A stretch of DNA of 64,000 nucleotides from Antribacter soli (GTDB lineage Bacteria > Actinomycetota > Actinomycetes > Actinomycetales > Cellulomonadaceae), in NCBI RefSeq assembly GCF_021568775.1, contig NZ_JAKGSG010000022.1, forward strand, positions 1 through 64,000, read 5' to 3'. The position numbers were made by a program, and so were the translations under genes. Positions 46,360 through 55,454 of the stretch are shown piece by piece; position 1 is the stretch's first letter; each line of letters begins with the position of its first letter. The notes beneath the pieces are model-generated. The model saw nothing but the letters and a program-made list of their open reading frames with translations. It did not search any database and was not told the DNA's origin.

Positions 46360-47124
46360 TCAGGCCTGGTCGGTGGGCATGATCCACATCTCGGCGACCG
46401 ACGCGTGGCGGGGCCGGGTGATCATGTAGGCCACGCCGTCGGCGATGTCCTCGGGGGCGAGGACCTCGGTCTGCTCGTAGAACGGCGTGGTCATCTGCTC
46501 CTGGATCTCGGGCGCGTTGTGCGAGGCCAGCTCGGTCGCGACCCCGCCCGGCTCGATCACGCCGACGCGCAGGTGCCGGCGCGTGACCTCCTGCCGCAGC
46601 GACTCGGTGAAGCCGTTGACGCCGAACTTGGTCAGGTTGTAGACGCCGTAGCCGCCCCACGCGACGCGGCCGGCGATCGAGCTGATGTTGACGATGTCCG
46701 CGACCTGTCGCGGGCTGTCGTCCGCGGCCTTGAGCAGGTGTGGCAGGGCGGCGTGCGTCGTATGGAGCAGGCCCCGGACGTTGACCGCGATCATGCGGTC
46801 CCACTCCGCGGGGTCCGCGCCGACGACGGGGCCCAGGAGCATCACGCCCGCGTTGTTGACCAGCGTGTCCAGTCGTCCGAACCGGTCGACGACCTGCTGG
46901 ACGGCGGCCTCGGCCTGGTCTCGGTCGGTGATGTCCGCCTCGACGGCCAGCGCGGTACCGCCGGCCTGCTCGATCTCGGCGGCCAGCGACTCGAGGCGGT
47001 CGCCGCGCCGGGCGACGAGCGCGACGGACGCGCCGTGCTCGGCGAGCCGGCGAGCGGTGGCCGCGCCGATCCCGCTGCTCGCGCCGGTGATCAGTGCGAT
47101 GGTGCCGGTCAGTGTCGTTGTCAT
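46360..47124 (-). CDS. SDR family oxidoreductase 1
   Basis: A 254-residue short-chain dehydrogenase/reductase with TGASSGIGAATA (cofactor site), VNNAGVM, IVNISSIAGRVAWGGYGVYNLTKFGVNGFTES with the catalytic Ser, Tyr and Lys, and IEPGGVATELASHN. The VARRGD residues after beta-2 suggest NADP preference. ATG 47124 has AAGGAACC upstream. The next gene on the same strand encodes a second SDR 29 nt away, so they are probably co-transcribed from the promoter divergent to the XRE gene. Substrate unknown. Confidence 0.94.
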   Translation of the reverse strand: MTTTLTGTIALITGASSGIGAATARRLAEHGASVALVARRGDRLESLAAEIEQAGGTALAVEADITDRDQAEAAVQQVVDRFGRLDTLVNNAGVMLLGPVVGADPAEWDRMIAVNVRGLLHTTHAALPHLLKAADDSPRQVADIVNISSIAGRVAWGGYGVYNLTKFGVNGFTESLRQEVTRRHLRVGVIEPGGVATELASHNAPEIQEQMTTPFYEQTEVLAPEDIADGVAYMITRPRHASVAEMWIMPTDQA

Positions 47125-47153
47125 GTACGGGTTCCTTCCCGGGATCAGGTGTG

Positions 47154-48008
47154 TCAGACGCCGTCGTGGGCGAGCGCGGCGGACAGGCTGCGGTGGGCGT
47201 CGGCCTGGGCGAGGAGCGCGTGGGCCTTGGCCTCGAAGGCCCCGACGGCGTCGGCGCCTGCGGCGAAGCGCACGGGCGGCTCGTCCAGGGCGGTCAGCTG
47301 GACCAGGGCCGCGGCGAGCTTGGCGGGGTCGCCGCCCTGCTGGCCGTCCATGCTCTGCCAGCCGGCGACCGTCTGCGCGGTGCGCTCGGCGTAGTCGGCG
47401 ATCGAGGCGGCGGCGTACTGCGTGGACTGCGGCGTCAGGAGCTCGGTGCGGAAGAAGCCGGGCTCGACGAGCATCGTGCGGATGCCGAACGGCGCGACCT
47501 CGGGCGCCAGGGACTCCATCCAGCCCTCCACGCCGAACTTGGAGGCGGCGTACGCGGTGCAGAACGCCTGCCCGGAGATGCCCGCGGTCGAGGAGATCGT
47601 CACGACCAGGCCGGAGCGCTGGGCCCGCATGACGGGCAGCACGACGCGGGCGACGTTGATCGGGCCGAACAGGGTGGTCTCGATCTGTGCGCGGAAGTCC
47701 TCGGGGGTGATCTCCTCGAAGAAGCCGGCGTTGAAGTTGCCCGCGTTGTTGACCAGGACGTCGATCCGGCCGAACCGGTCCACCGCGGCCTGCACGGCGG
47801 CCTGCGCGTCGGCCGGGGAGGTGACGTCGAGCTGCACGGTCAGCAGGTTCTCGGTAGCGCCGACAGCGGCCGTCACCTTCTCGGGGTTGCGACCGGTCGC
47901 GACAACCGCATGGCCCGCGGCCAGGGCGGCGCGGGCGATGTCCACGCCCATGCCGCGGCTGGCACCGGTGACCAGCCAGACCTGCTTGTCTGTCGTGTAC
48001 TGCGTCAT
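47154..48008 (-). CDS. SDR family oxidoreductase 2
   Basis: A 284-residue SDR with TGASRGMGVDIARAA, VLVNNAGNFNAGFFEE, and the catalytic Ser-Tyr-Lys set in VTISSTAGISGQAFCTAYAASKFGVEGWMES; it has an extended C-terminus like the classical oxidoreductases of this subgroup. ATG 48008 has GTGAGGAC close upstream; upstream in-frame ATG 48086 lacks one. It is divergent from the XRE-type regulator 48179 with 170 nt between, and 29 nt upstream of SDR 1. Control by that regulator is inferred. Confidence 0.93.
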   Translation of the reverse strand: MTQYTTDKQVWLVTGASRGMGVDIARAALAAGHAVVATGRNPEKVTAAVGATENLLTVQLDVTSPADAQAAVQAAVDRFGRIDVLVNNAGNFNAGFFEEITPEDFRAQIETTLFGPINVARVVLPVMRAQRSGLVVTISSTAGISGQAFCTAYAASKFGVEGWMESLAPEVAPFGIRTMLVEPGFFRTELLTPQSTQYAAASIADYAERTAQTVAGWQSMDGQQGGDPAKLAAALVQLTALDEPPVRFAAGADAVGAFEAKAHALLAQADAHRSLSAALAHDGV

Positions 48009-48178
48009 GTCCTCACGTCCTTCGTCGGGTGGTGTGGCGGGTGCGGCGGATCGGTTCCTCGTCCACCACGTCCCTGCGACACCCACCCTGCGACCGTGCC
48101 TGGGCGTGAAGAAGTCACTGCTGGAGGGTGTACCGACAGCCCATCCCTCACGGCGCGAGGTCGGCCTAGCCTGGATGG

Positions 48179-49081
48179 ATGAACAACCGTGACGAGGTCA
48201 GGGCCTTCCTCAGCTCCCGGCGGGCCAAGACCACGCCGGAGCAGGCGGGACTGGCCGCCTACGGCCGCAACCGGCGCGTGCCGGGACTGCGACGCAGCGA
48301 GGTCGCGGACCTGGCCGGGGTCAGCGTCGAGTACTACGCCCAGCTCGAACGCGGCAACCTCGCCGGAGTCTCCGAGAGCGTGCTCGACGCCCTGGCCCGC
48401 GCGCTGCGGCTCGACGACGCGGAACGCTCCCACCTGGCTGACCTCGCCCGCGCCGCCGGCCCCGCGTCCCGGGCCCGACGGCGCGCACCGGCACCTCGGG
48501 TCCGGCCCACCGTGCAGCGGCTGCTCGACCTGATGAGCGAGGTGCCCATCCTGATCAACGACGCGCGCCTGGACGTCGTCGGATCCAACCCCCTGGCCGA
48601 AGCGCTCTTCGCCCCCGTCTTCGACACCTCGGCCCGTCCGGTCAACCACGCCCGGTTCACGTTCCTCGACCCCCGCGCCCACGACTTCTGGATCCACTGG
48701 GAACGAGCCGCCGACGACGCCGTGGCTCAGCTGCGCACCGAGGCCGGCAGGGACCCGCACGACAAGCGGCTCAGCGACCTCGTCGGGGAGCTGTCCACCC
48801 GCAGCGAGGACTTCCGGGTCCGTTGGGCAGCGCACGACGTCCGCCTGCACCGCGCCGGGACCAAGCACATCCACCACCCCGGCGTCGGCGACCTCCACCT
48901 CGCCTACGACGTCCTCGAGCTCCCCGCCGACCCCGGCCTGTCCCTCGTCGCGTTCAGCGCACCCGCCGGGTCACCCGACGACGACGCCCTCCGCGTCCTG
49001 GCCAGCTGGGCCGCCACCCGACGCGCCGGCGCCCTCGCCTCGGCGGCCACGAGCGCGGACGCGGATCGCACCGGAGCGTGA
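48179..49081 (+). CDS. XRE-type regulator with MmyB-like ligand domain
   Basis: A 300-residue regulator. HTH_31 at about 5-80 (LSSRRAKTTPEQAGL, RRVPGLRRSEVADLAGVSVEYYAQLERGN) is followed by an MmyB-like, PAS-related ligand domain with PILINDARLDVVGSNPLAEALFAPVF and HHPGVGDLHLAYDVLELPADPGLSL. Proteins of this group usually repress a divergent SDR gene, matching SDR 2 at 48008. TAGCCT lies 6 nt before ATG 48179, a leaderless start. C-terminal tail is Ala-rich. Confidence 0.92.
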   Translation: MNNRDEVRAFLSSRRAKTTPEQAGLAAYGRNRRVPGLRRSEVADLAGVSVEYYAQLERGNLAGVSESVLDALARALRLDDAERSHLADLARAAGPASRARRRAPAPRVRPTVQRLLDLMSEVPILINDARLDVVGSNPLAEALFAPVFDTSARPVNHARFTFLDPRAHDFWIHWERAADDAVAQLRTEAGRDPHDKRLSDLVGELSTRSEDFRVRWAAHDVRLHRAGTKHIHHPGVGDLHLAYDVLELPADPGLSLVAFSAPAGSPDDDALRVLASWAATRRAGALASAATSADADRTGA

Positions 49082-49121
49082 CCCGTCCATGCAGACCGTG
49101 GGCTGACCCCGGCCGGCGTCT

Positions 49122-50531
49122 TCAGACCTGGCGCGCGAGGGCCAGGCCGATGCGCTGAGCACCCGCCGGGAACGCACCGGGGTTGGGCCCCGAGTAGTTG
49201 AGCCGCATGAAGGGCCCGGCCGGTTCGGCGGGGAACCACTCGTTGCCGGGTGCGATCAGCACCCCCGCGGCCTCGCAGTCCCGGACGAGCTCGTGGAGGT
49301 CGGTCGCGTCCGGTAGGCCCACCCAGAGGTTGAGACCACCGGTCGGCACGCTGGTGATGTGGGCTTGCGGGGCGTGCTCGCGCAGGCTCGTGACGAGCAG
49401 GTCCCGCCGTGCCCGCAGCTGGTGGCGGAGGGTGCGGAGGTGGGTCTGCCAGCCGGGCTGGGTCACGACGTCCAGCGCCGCCGCTTGGAGCAGGCCGCTC
49501 ACGTACATCGAGCTGGCACTGAGGTCGGCCGAGATCCGCTGCTTGGCGGGGCCGCGGGCGATGACGGCCGCGACGCGGACGGAGGGGGACACGCTCTTGG
49601 TCAGCGAGCGGAGGTAGACGACATGGCCGGTGTCGTCGAGCGCGACGAGAGGCCTGGGGTCGGAGTCGATGGCGAAGTCGTGCGCCCAGTCGTCCTCGAC
49701 GAGGAACGCGCCGTAGGTGCGGATCACGTCCAGGACCTGGTGAGTGACCGCGCCGGACCACCGTGCGCCGGTGGGGTTGGCGAAGTTCGGCTGAGCGTAG
49801 AAGACGCGCGCGCCCGTCTCCTCGAAGGCTCGCGCCAGCTCGTCCGGGTCCGGACCCTCGGGTCCGCTCGGCACGGGGACGACCTGCACACCGGCCTGAG
49901 CCGCGGCGAGGATCGCACCCCAGTACGTCGGGGACTCCATGAGCAACGGCTGCCCGGTCATGACCAGGGCGCGGAAGATGGAGCTGAGCCCGCTCTGGCT
50001 GCCGGGCAGCACGAGGACGTCGCCGGCGGCGGGAGGCGTGACGCCCACGGGCGTCGAACCGCCGACCTCGCTCGCGAACCAGGACTGCAGCTCGGGCAGC
50101 CCGGCCGCTGGAGGCCGCGTGAGCGCCGCATCGCTGCGCGCAGCGCGTGCGAGTGCGGACCGGAGGAGACGTTGCGGCAGGAGCTCGCGATCGGGATAGC
50201 CGGCATGGAGGGCGATGGCGTCGCCCGGGCCCCCGCGCATCGTCGCTGACGAGGCAGGGATGCGACTGCGAGGAGATCGGAGGGCCGCGCTCTGCCAGCC
50301 GTGGTCGAGCGGCCGCGCCGTCCGCACAGCGCGAACGAAGGTCCCCGCGCCCGGCCTGCTCTCGATCAGTCCCTGAGCGGCAAGGGTGCGCATCGCCTTC
50401 TGGACCGTGACCGGGCTGGCCCCGTACTCGGCGACCAGTGACCGAGACGACGGCAGGCGCCCCCCGGGTGGAGCCTGGGCGATCCACTCGCGTAGTCCCG
50501 CGACGATCCTGGCACTGCTATCGTCGGTCAT
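49122..50531 (-). CDS. MocR/PdxR family regulator (GntR HTH plus aminotransferase domain)
   Basis: A 469-residue regulator. The GntR winged helix (about 8-75) contains GRLPSSRSLVAEYGASPVTVQKAMRTLAAQGLIESRPGAGTFV. The rest is an aminotransferase-I-like domain with PLP-site features: GSQSGLSSIF, AQPNFANPTG, EDDWAHDFAID, and the PLP Lys in RSLTKSVSPSVRVAAV. These proteins sense PLP or an amino acid. The start at 50531 shares the CATG with the divergent EamA transporter gene, its probable target; TACTGT lies upstream. Confidence 0.93.
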   Translation of the reverse strand: MTDDSSARIVAGLREWIAQAPPGGRLPSSRSLVAEYGASPVTVQKAMRTLAAQGLIESRPGAGTFVRAVRTARPLDHGWQSAALRSPRSRIPASSATMRGGPGDAIALHAGYPDRELLPQRLLRSALARAARSDAALTRPPAAGLPELQSWFASEVGGSTPVGVTPPAAGDVLVLPGSQSGLSSIFRALVMTGQPLLMESPTYWGAILAAAQAGVQVVPVPSGPEGPDPDELARAFEETGARVFYAQPNFANPTGARWSGAVTHQVLDVIRTYGAFLVEDDWAHDFAIDSDPRPLVALDDTGHVVYLRSLTKSVSPSVRVAAVIARGPAKQRISADLSASSMYVSGLLQAAALDVVTQPGWQTHLRTLRHQLRARRDLLVTSLREHAPQAHITSVPTGGLNLWVGLPDATDLHELVRDCEAAGVLIAPGNEWFPAEPAGPFMRLNYSGPNPGAFPAGAQRIGLALARQV

Positions 50532-50577
50532 GTTGATGCACAGTAGCGCTACCGTCCGCCGTCCACCAGTGCTATCG
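50513..50577. promoter_or_regulatory. MocR operator region: direct repeats and palindrome
   Basis: CACTGCTATCG (50513-50523) and CAGTGCTATCG (50567-50577) are direct repeats 54 bp apart with a perfect palindrome GTAGCGCTAC (50543-50552) between them, over the divergent start codons. MocR proteins commonly bind spaced direct repeats. Confidence 0.6.
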
Positions 50578-51453
50578 GCTTCGACGGCTGGTCTCTGGTG
50601 GGGTCTGCTCGGCGTCGTGGCGTTCTCGTTCACCATGCCATTCACCCGCGTCGCCGTGGGCAGCCTGTCGCCGCTGTTCATCGGCTGCGGCCGAGCGGTC
50701 GTCGCCGCGGTGCTCGCGGCGGCCGCTCTGGCACTGACCAGGCAGCGCCTCCCCCAAGGAACCCACTGGGTTCGCCTTGCCGTCGTGGCCGGCGGAGTCG
50801 TGGTCGGCTTCCCCTTGCTGTCGTCCTTCGCGCTGACCACGGCGCCCGCAAGCCATGGCGCAGTCGTCGTCGCGCTGCTCCCGGCAGCGACCGCGGTCAT
50901 GGCCGTCCTTCGCGGCAAGGACCGGCCCCCGCTGTCGTTCTGGACGATGGGCGGCGTCGGCGCTCTGGCCGCCGTCGTGTTCGCCTCGCTGCAGGGCGGC
51001 GGGCTCGGCCAGCTCCACCGGTCGGACCTGCTCCTCTTCGGCGCGGTCGTCTCGGCGGCGATCGGGTACGCAGAAGGCGGACTCCTCGCCCGCGAGCTCG
51101 GCGCATGGCAGACCGTGTCGTGGGCCTTGGTGCTGTCCTTTCCGCCGATGCTGGTCCTGACCGTCGTCGCGGCGATCCGTCAGCCGCCGTCGGGCACACC
51201 GACGGAGTGGGCCGCGTTCGCCTACCTCGCCGTCGTGAGCATGTTCCTCGGCTTCTTCGCCTGGTATCGAGGTCTCGCGCTCGGACCCATGGCGCAGGTC
51301 AGCCAGGTGCAGCTCGTCCAGCCCGTGCTGAGCATCTCCTGGGCAGGCCTGCTCCTGGGCGAAGACCTCACCTGGACCACGGTCGTCGGCGGCCTGGTCG
51401 TCGTGGTCTGCGCCGGGAGCGCGGTGCGGGCCCGGCTCGGCCGACGGGCCTGA
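50530..51453 (+). CDS. EamA-type (DMT) exporter
   Basis: A 307-residue drug/metabolite transporter with ten predicted helices arranged as two EamA repeats: repeat 1 from GLLGVVAFSFTMPFTRVAVGSLSP, repeat 2 from DLLLFGAVVSAAIGYAEGGL to LSISWAGLLLGEDLTWTTVVGG. It probably exports an amino acid or related metabolite sensed by the divergent MocR regulator. ATG 50530 overlaps the start of the regulator; ATG 50536 is the next possible start. A repeat-type hairpin follows the gene. Confidence 0.9.
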   Translation: MLMHSSATVRRPPVLSASTAGLWWGLLGVVAFSFTMPFTRVAVGSLSPLFIGCGRAVVAAVLAAAALALTRQRLPQGTHWVRLAVVAGGVVVGFPLLSSFALTTAPASHGAVVVALLPAATAVMAVLRGKDRPPLSFWTMGGVGALAAVVFASLQGGGLGQLHRSDLLLFGAVVSAAIGYAEGGLLARELGAWQTVSWALVLSFPPMLVLTVVAAIRQPPSGTPTEWAAFAYLAVVSMFLGFFAWYRGLALGPMAQVSQVQLVQPVLSISWAGLLLGEDLTWTTVVGGLVVVVCAGSAVRARLGRRA

Positions 51454-51478
51454 GCGTTCATCGTGGGGCCGGTCGCGT

Positions 51479-51532
51479 CGGACGGAGTGACTACCTCGCC
51501 GGCTTCGTCTTGCCGAGGTAGCGACCCGTCCG
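51479..51532. terminator. Hairpin of the CTACCTCG repeat type after the EamA gene
   Basis: CTACCTCG (51491-51498) pairs with 51514-51521, and the outer arms CGGACGG/CCGTCCG (51479-51485, 51526-51532) extend it. The right arm resembles that of the hairpin at 35593-35643 (GCCGAGGTAG, then CCCGTC), indicating a family. Confidence 0.65.
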
Positions 51533-51542
51533 AACGGCCTGA

Positions 51543-51956
51543 CTACGGCGAACGCGTCTCGTTCCAGCTGTGAGCGACGGCCTCGCAGCGCTGTCGATCG
51601 GCATCCTTCACGACGAGGACCAGGTTGCCCGCATGGTCGCTGTACTGGACCAGGAGGTTCACGTCCGCGTCGCCCAGCAGGCGGGCCAGCGCGCCGAGCT
51701 GACCGGGGGTCTCCTGGTCCAGGCGTGCCATGACGATGTCGCGCGTCCGTGCCGGACCGATGCCCGCGGACCGCAGGGCGTCCAGTGCGCCCGCGCCGTC
51801 GTCGACCAGGTAGTGCGCGACGGCCGCACCTCGGTGCGTCACCACGCCGCCGCCCTCGAGGCTCACCCCGGCGCGACCGAGCGCCTGACCGAGGTCGGCG
51901 AGGGCGCCGGGACGATCCTCGAGCTCGACCTCGAGGTCCTGCAGGCGGGCGCTCAC
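51543..51956 (-). CDS. ACT-domain protein
   Basis: A 137-residue protein with two ACT-type modules: LEVELEDRPGALADLGQALGRAGVSLEGG and VMARLDQETPGQLGALARLLGDADVNLLVQYSDH. ACT domains bind amino acids and regulate enzymes or act as stand-alone sensors. GTG 51956 overlaps the stop of the OsmC gene as GTGA, so translation is coupled. What it senses or partners is unknown; a link with OsmC-type thiol protection is only positional. Confidence 0.82.
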   Translation of the reverse strand: MSARLQDLEVELEDRPGALADLGQALGRAGVSLEGGGVVTHRGAAVAHYLVDDGAGALDALRSAGIGPARTRDIVMARLDQETPGQLGALARLLGDADVNLLVQYSDHAGNLVLVVKDADRQRCEAVAHSWNETRSP

Positions 51957-52411
51957 GACTCGCTCACCGTGACGTCGACCTCCACCGGCACGGACAGGCT
52001 GTTGGCGACGAAACACTTCCCGTGTGCCTCGTGGGCGAGCTCGCGCACCAGGTCCGGGTCGGTGCCGGGGGCCACCCGCACGGTGGCCGAAAGCCGGATC
52101 GCGCCGAGCCTGGCGGGCTTCGCGGCGAGGTCGAGGTGCGAGGTGGCCTCGTCGTCGTACCCGATCACGTCAACCCCGGCACGGGCCGCGATGCTCAGGA
52201 ACGTCAGCATCTGGCAGGAGGACGCGGCCATGACCACGAGCTGCTCGGGGTTGAGCCGGTCGGGCGACCCGTGGAAGCCCGGGTCGGCAGTGAGATCGAC
52301 CCCGGCGACGGCGGGCGGTGCGGTGGCGACGTGGTCGCGGGAGTAGCCGCGGACCCCGGCCGCGGTGCTGCCGTCCCAGTGGAGTCGGGTGTGATAGGCG
52401 TGATCGCTCAT
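51953..52411 (-). CDS. OsmC/Ohr family protein
   Basis: A 152-residue member of the OsmC superfamily, thiol-dependent reductases of organic hydroperoxides. The redox cysteines are present in MAASSCQMLTFLSIAARAG and the later HGKCFVANSLSVPV, with RLNPEQLVVMAASSC as in the group. TACGGT lies 6 nt before the ATG (leaderless). It is co-translated with the ACT protein downstream and divergent from the ArsR-type regulator at 52477, which probably controls it. Confidence 0.93.
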   Translation of the reverse strand: MSDHAYHTRLHWDGSTAAGVRGYSRDHVATAPPAVAGVDLTADPGFHGSPDRLNPEQLVVMAASSCQMLTFLSIAARAGVDVIGYDDEATSHLDLAAKPARLGAIRLSATVRVAPGTDPDLVRELAHEAHGKCFVANSLSVPVEVDVTVSES

Positions 52412-52476
52412 GCCCGGACCGTACGGCCGGGACGCTTCGGCCGCCGCCGAAACGTCGTCGCCGTAGTGTCGAGGCC

Positions 52477-53166
52477 ATGAGCCGGGACCGGGACTTCTCC
52501 ACGATCGGAAGAGCGCTCGCGACTCCCGCCCGGTCCGCCTTCCTCAACCTGCTCATGGACGGCACCAGCCGGCCGGCGGGCGAGCTCGCGCAGGCGGCCG
52601 GGGTGAGCGCGTCGACGGCGAGCGAGCACCTGGCGATCCTGGTCGAGGCCGGTCTGGTGACCTGCGCGGCGCAGGGCCGACGGCGGCTCTACCGGCTCGC
52701 GGACGCCTCGGTCGCCGAGGCGCTCGAGGCGCTGGGCGTGCTGGCCGATCCGACGCCCGTGACCGGGTACCGGCGCTCCCGCCAGGCCGAGCACCTGGCC
52801 GCGGCCCGGTTCTGCTACGACCACCTGGCCGGGCGCCTCGGGACCGCCCTGGCACGTGCGTGGGTCGAGGCCGGCTGGCTCGCCGGCCGCGACGTGCTCG
52901 CGCTCACCACGGCAGGTGAGGACGGGTTCCGTGCCCTCCGGGTCGACGTGGACGGCGCGTTGGTCGCGCGCCGTCCGACGACGCGGGCGTGCCCCGACTG
53001 GACCGAGCGTCGCCCGCACCTCGCCGGGGCGCTCGGCGCCGCCGTCGGACGGCGGTTCCTGGAGGCCGGGTGGGTGGTACGGCACCGTGCCGGGCGCGGG
53101 CTGGCAGTCACCGGGCCGGGGCTGGCGGAACTGCGAGAGCGATGGGGAGTCAGCCTGCGCGGTTAA
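52477..53166 (+). CDS. ArsR-type winged-helix regulator
   Basis: A 229-residue regulator: ArsR HTH at about 5-90 (ALATPARSAFLNLLMDGTSRPAGELAQAAGVSASTASEHLAILVEAGLV) with a C-terminal extension of about 130 residues containing ARFCYDHLAGRLGTALARAWVEAG and CPDWTERRPHLAGALGAA, typical of a larger ArsR subgroup. A metal or thiol site is suggested by the Cys and His residues (RFCYDH, RACPDW) but not proven. TAGTGT lies 7 nt before the ATG (leaderless), facing the OsmC promoter across 65 nt. Confidence 0.92.
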   Translation: MSRDRDFSTIGRALATPARSAFLNLLMDGTSRPAGELAQAAGVSASTASEHLAILVEAGLVTCAAQGRRRLYRLADASVAEALEALGVLADPTPVTGYRRSRQAEHLAAARFCYDHLAGRLGTALARAWVEAGWLAGRDVLALTTAGEDGFRALRVDVDGALVARRPTTRACPDWTERRPHLAGALGAAVGRRFLEAGWVVRHRAGRGLAVTGPGLAELRERWGVSLRG

Positions 53167-53206
53167 TCCGCTGGGCCCGATGGGGACCGCCTGACAGGAT
53201 CGCGTC

Positions 53207-54259
53207 GTGGTTGCTGAGACTCTGACGCCAGAGACCTCCGGGATCGAGCTGGCGCGCACCTACTGGACCGACGTCGTGCGTCCGGTCCTCGACCGGGAGC
53301 TCCCCGGCCTGCCGCGCGCCGCCGGGCGGCTGGGCTCGGGCTCCGACGTGCTCGGCCTCGACGACGAGGTGTCGCGCGACCACGACTGGGGCCTGCGTCT
53401 GACGCTCCTGGTCCCGGAGGACCGGGTCGCCGACGTCGACCGGCTGCTGGCCGACCGGCTCCCGGAGACCTACCGCGAACTGCCGACCCGGTTCGCGACC
53501 ACCTGGGACCCGCGCGTCACGCACAAGGTCGAGGTCGCGACGGCTTCCGGCTTCGCCCGGTCGCGGACCGGCGTCGACGCGAGCCGGGACCTGACGCCGG
53601 CCGAGTGGGTCGCGCTCACCGGCCAGTCGGTCCTGGAGGTCACCGCGGGACCGGTCTTCGAGGACGGGCCGGGTGAGATCACCGCCGTGCGGGATCGCCT
53701 CGCCTGGTACCCGCGCGACCTGTGGCTGCACGTCCTGGCCGCGGAGTGGCGGCGCGTGGGCCAGGAGCTGTACCTCGCGGGCCGAGCGGGGCACCGCGGC
53801 GACGACCTGGGCTCGCGCGTGATCGCGGCCCGGGTCGCGGGGAGCCTTGTCCGGCTCGGTTTCCTCCTGGAGCGGGCCTGGCCGCCGTACCCGAAGTGGT
53901 CCGGCACGCTGTTCGCCCGGCTGCCGGTCGCGGCCGCCGTCGGCCCGGCCCTCGCGGCGGCGCTGGCCGCGACGACATGGCCGGAGCGGGACGCCGCCCT
54001 GGGCGCCGCGTGCGACGCCGCCCACGACCGCCAGCGGGAGCTGGGGCTGCCGGCCCTGGATGGCCCTGCCGTGACGCAGTTCTACGACCGGCCGTACCGA
54101 GGGCTGCGGGGTGTCCCCGAGCTGCTCGCGGACGGGATCACCGACGAGGCCGTGCGGGCGCTGCCCCTCGAGGGTGCCGTGGAGCAGTGGGTCGACGGGG
54201 TGGGCGTCCTGATGGAACCGGCGCGCCGCCTGGCGGTGGCGCGACAGCTGCTGGCCTGA
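53207..54259 (+). CDS. DUF4037 nucleotidyltransferase-like protein
   Basis: A 350-residue protein of the DUF4037 family, related to nucleotidyltransferases. The N-terminal part has AGRLGSGSDVLGLDDEVSRDHDWGLRLTLLV, a GS-x-DxD-like arrangement of the family; the C-terminal half is helical (ALAATTWPERDAALGAACDAAHDRQ and RPYRGLRGVPELLADGI). Substrate unknown. CAGGAT lies 6 nt before GTG 53207. It follows the ArsR gene by 40 nt. A strong hairpin closes it. Confidence 0.85.
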   Translation: MVAETLTPETSGIELARTYWTDVVRPVLDRELPGLPRAAGRLGSGSDVLGLDDEVSRDHDWGLRLTLLVPEDRVADVDRLLADRLPETYRELPTRFATTWDPRVTHKVEVATASGFARSRTGVDASRDLTPAEWVALTGQSVLEVTAGPVFEDGPGEITAVRDRLAWYPRDLWLHVLAAEWRRVGQELYLAGRAGHRGDDLGSRVIAARVAGSLVRLGFLLERAWPPYPKWSGTLFARLPVAAAVGPALAAALAATTWPERDAALGAACDAAHDRQRELGLPALDGPAVTQFYDRPYRGLRGVPELLADGITDEAVRALPLEGAVEQWVDGVGVLMEPARRLAVARQLLA

Positions 54260-54343
54260 GCGGCGCTGCCCGGGTCTCACTGCTGCCGAGCTTTCGGATC
54301 CCTGTCCGGCGGGACCGTCTTCGGCGCGCTGCGTTGACCTCCC

Positions 54344-54377
54344 GGGTGCGGGTGGCGCAGGCTCGCCACCCGCACCC
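54344..54377. terminator. Bidirectional terminator, DUF4037/PucR genes
   Basis: GGGTGCGGGTGGCG (54344-54357) pairs perfectly with 54364-54377 (14 bp, 6-nt loop), between convergent stop codons 85 nt and 16 nt away. Confidence 0.85.
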
Positions 54378-54392
54378 CGCCTCGGGTCGCGG

Positions 54393-55409
54393 CTACGTCG
54401 CGGCGTCGACCGTCGCCTCGGCGCGGTGGAGGCGTCGCAGCGCGAAGGCGAGCTGCAGCCGGAACCTTCCGTTCGGCGACGTGATCGACCACCCGAGCAC
54501 GCGCTCCGCCCGCGACGCCCGCTCCTGGACGGTGGAGTGGTGCATGTGGAGCGAGGTGGCCGCGTCCCGCAGGCTGCTGGTGACGCTGATCGCGTGCAGC
54601 GTCTCGAGCAGGGGGGGCGCGGTCGTCGCCACCCGGTCGAGCGCGACGACGTCGTCGGACACGGGCGTGGTCGAAGTGATCGACCGTGCCAGGGCGAGGA
54701 GCCCGCCCGCCTCGGACGACAGGACCACCCGCTCCCCCGGGTCCGTCGAGGTTCCCTCGGCGGAGAGCCGCAACGCCAGCCGTGCCTCCTCCCAGGACCG
54801 CGGCAGCTCGAGCGCGGGGACCACCGGTCCGACGCCGGCACGACGGTCACCAGCAGATTGCCGCGCGAGATCCGCCGTCCGGAAGATCACCGGAGGCCCG
54901 TCGAGCATGGCGACCGCGCACGCCGTGCTCTTGTCGTTCAGGCCGAGGCGCTGCAACGCTCCGACCCTGGCCTCGGGCGACGCCTGAGGGTCGACGACGA
55001 CGGTCGCCCACCGTCCCTCGTCCGCGCTGTCCGGAGCGGACGGCCGGGTCCGGTCCAGGGACTCGACCGCCAGTCGAGCCCGCTCGAGGATCAGCGTGTG
55101 CAGACCGGTGGGATCGTCACGGCACTCGATCCAGAGGACCGGTGACGACGATGGCGGGGTCGACAGCCACGCCGGGTCCGGACCGGCTTCCGCGGCGGCG
55201 CCAGAGGTGCCGTCGGGGAGGACACGGATGCGGAGGTGCCGGCGCTCGTCAGCCAGCCCGGCCGGGAACCCGCTGAGCACCGCCGCGCCGCGGACGACCG
55301 CCGACAGGCCCGCATGATGCTCGACGAGCGCGTCGAAGTACGAGATCACGCGCATGGCGTCCGCCGCGCCGGGGTCGAGCGCAGCGAGCCGGATCGTCAG
55401 GTCCCTCAT
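54393..55409 (-). CDS. PucR-type helix-turn-helix regulator
   Basis: A 338-residue regulator ending in a PucR C-terminal HTH (LETLHAISVTSSLRDAATSLHMHHSTVQERASRAERVLGW). The N-terminal 250 residues lack a clear GGDEF-like domain and form a mixed alpha/beta sensor of unknown ligand. ATG 55409 has AGGAG 7 nt upstream and is preferred over the more distal ATG 55424. It lies 78 nt downstream of the esterase gene on the same strand, separated by a strong hairpin, so it is likely expressed on its own or by read-through. Confidence 0.85.
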   Translation of the reverse strand: MRDLTIRLAALDPGAADAMRVISYFDALVEHHAGLSAVVRGAAVLSGFPAGLADERRHLRIRVLPDGTSGAAAEAGPDPAWLSTPPSSSPVLWIECRDDPTGLHTLILERARLAVESLDRTRPSAPDSADEGRWATVVVDPQASPEARVGALQRLGLNDKSTACAVAMLDGPPVIFRTADLARQSAGDRRAGVGPVVPALELPRSWEEARLALRLSAEGTSTDPGERVVLSSEAGGLLALARSITSTTPVSDDVVALDRVATTAPPLLETLHAISVTSSLRDAATSLHMHHSTVQERASRAERVLGWSITSPNGRFRLQLAFALRRLHRAEATVDAAT

Positions 55410-55454
55410 GAGCGGCTCCTGCATCGACAGCGACACGACGCCTAGGCAAAGACA

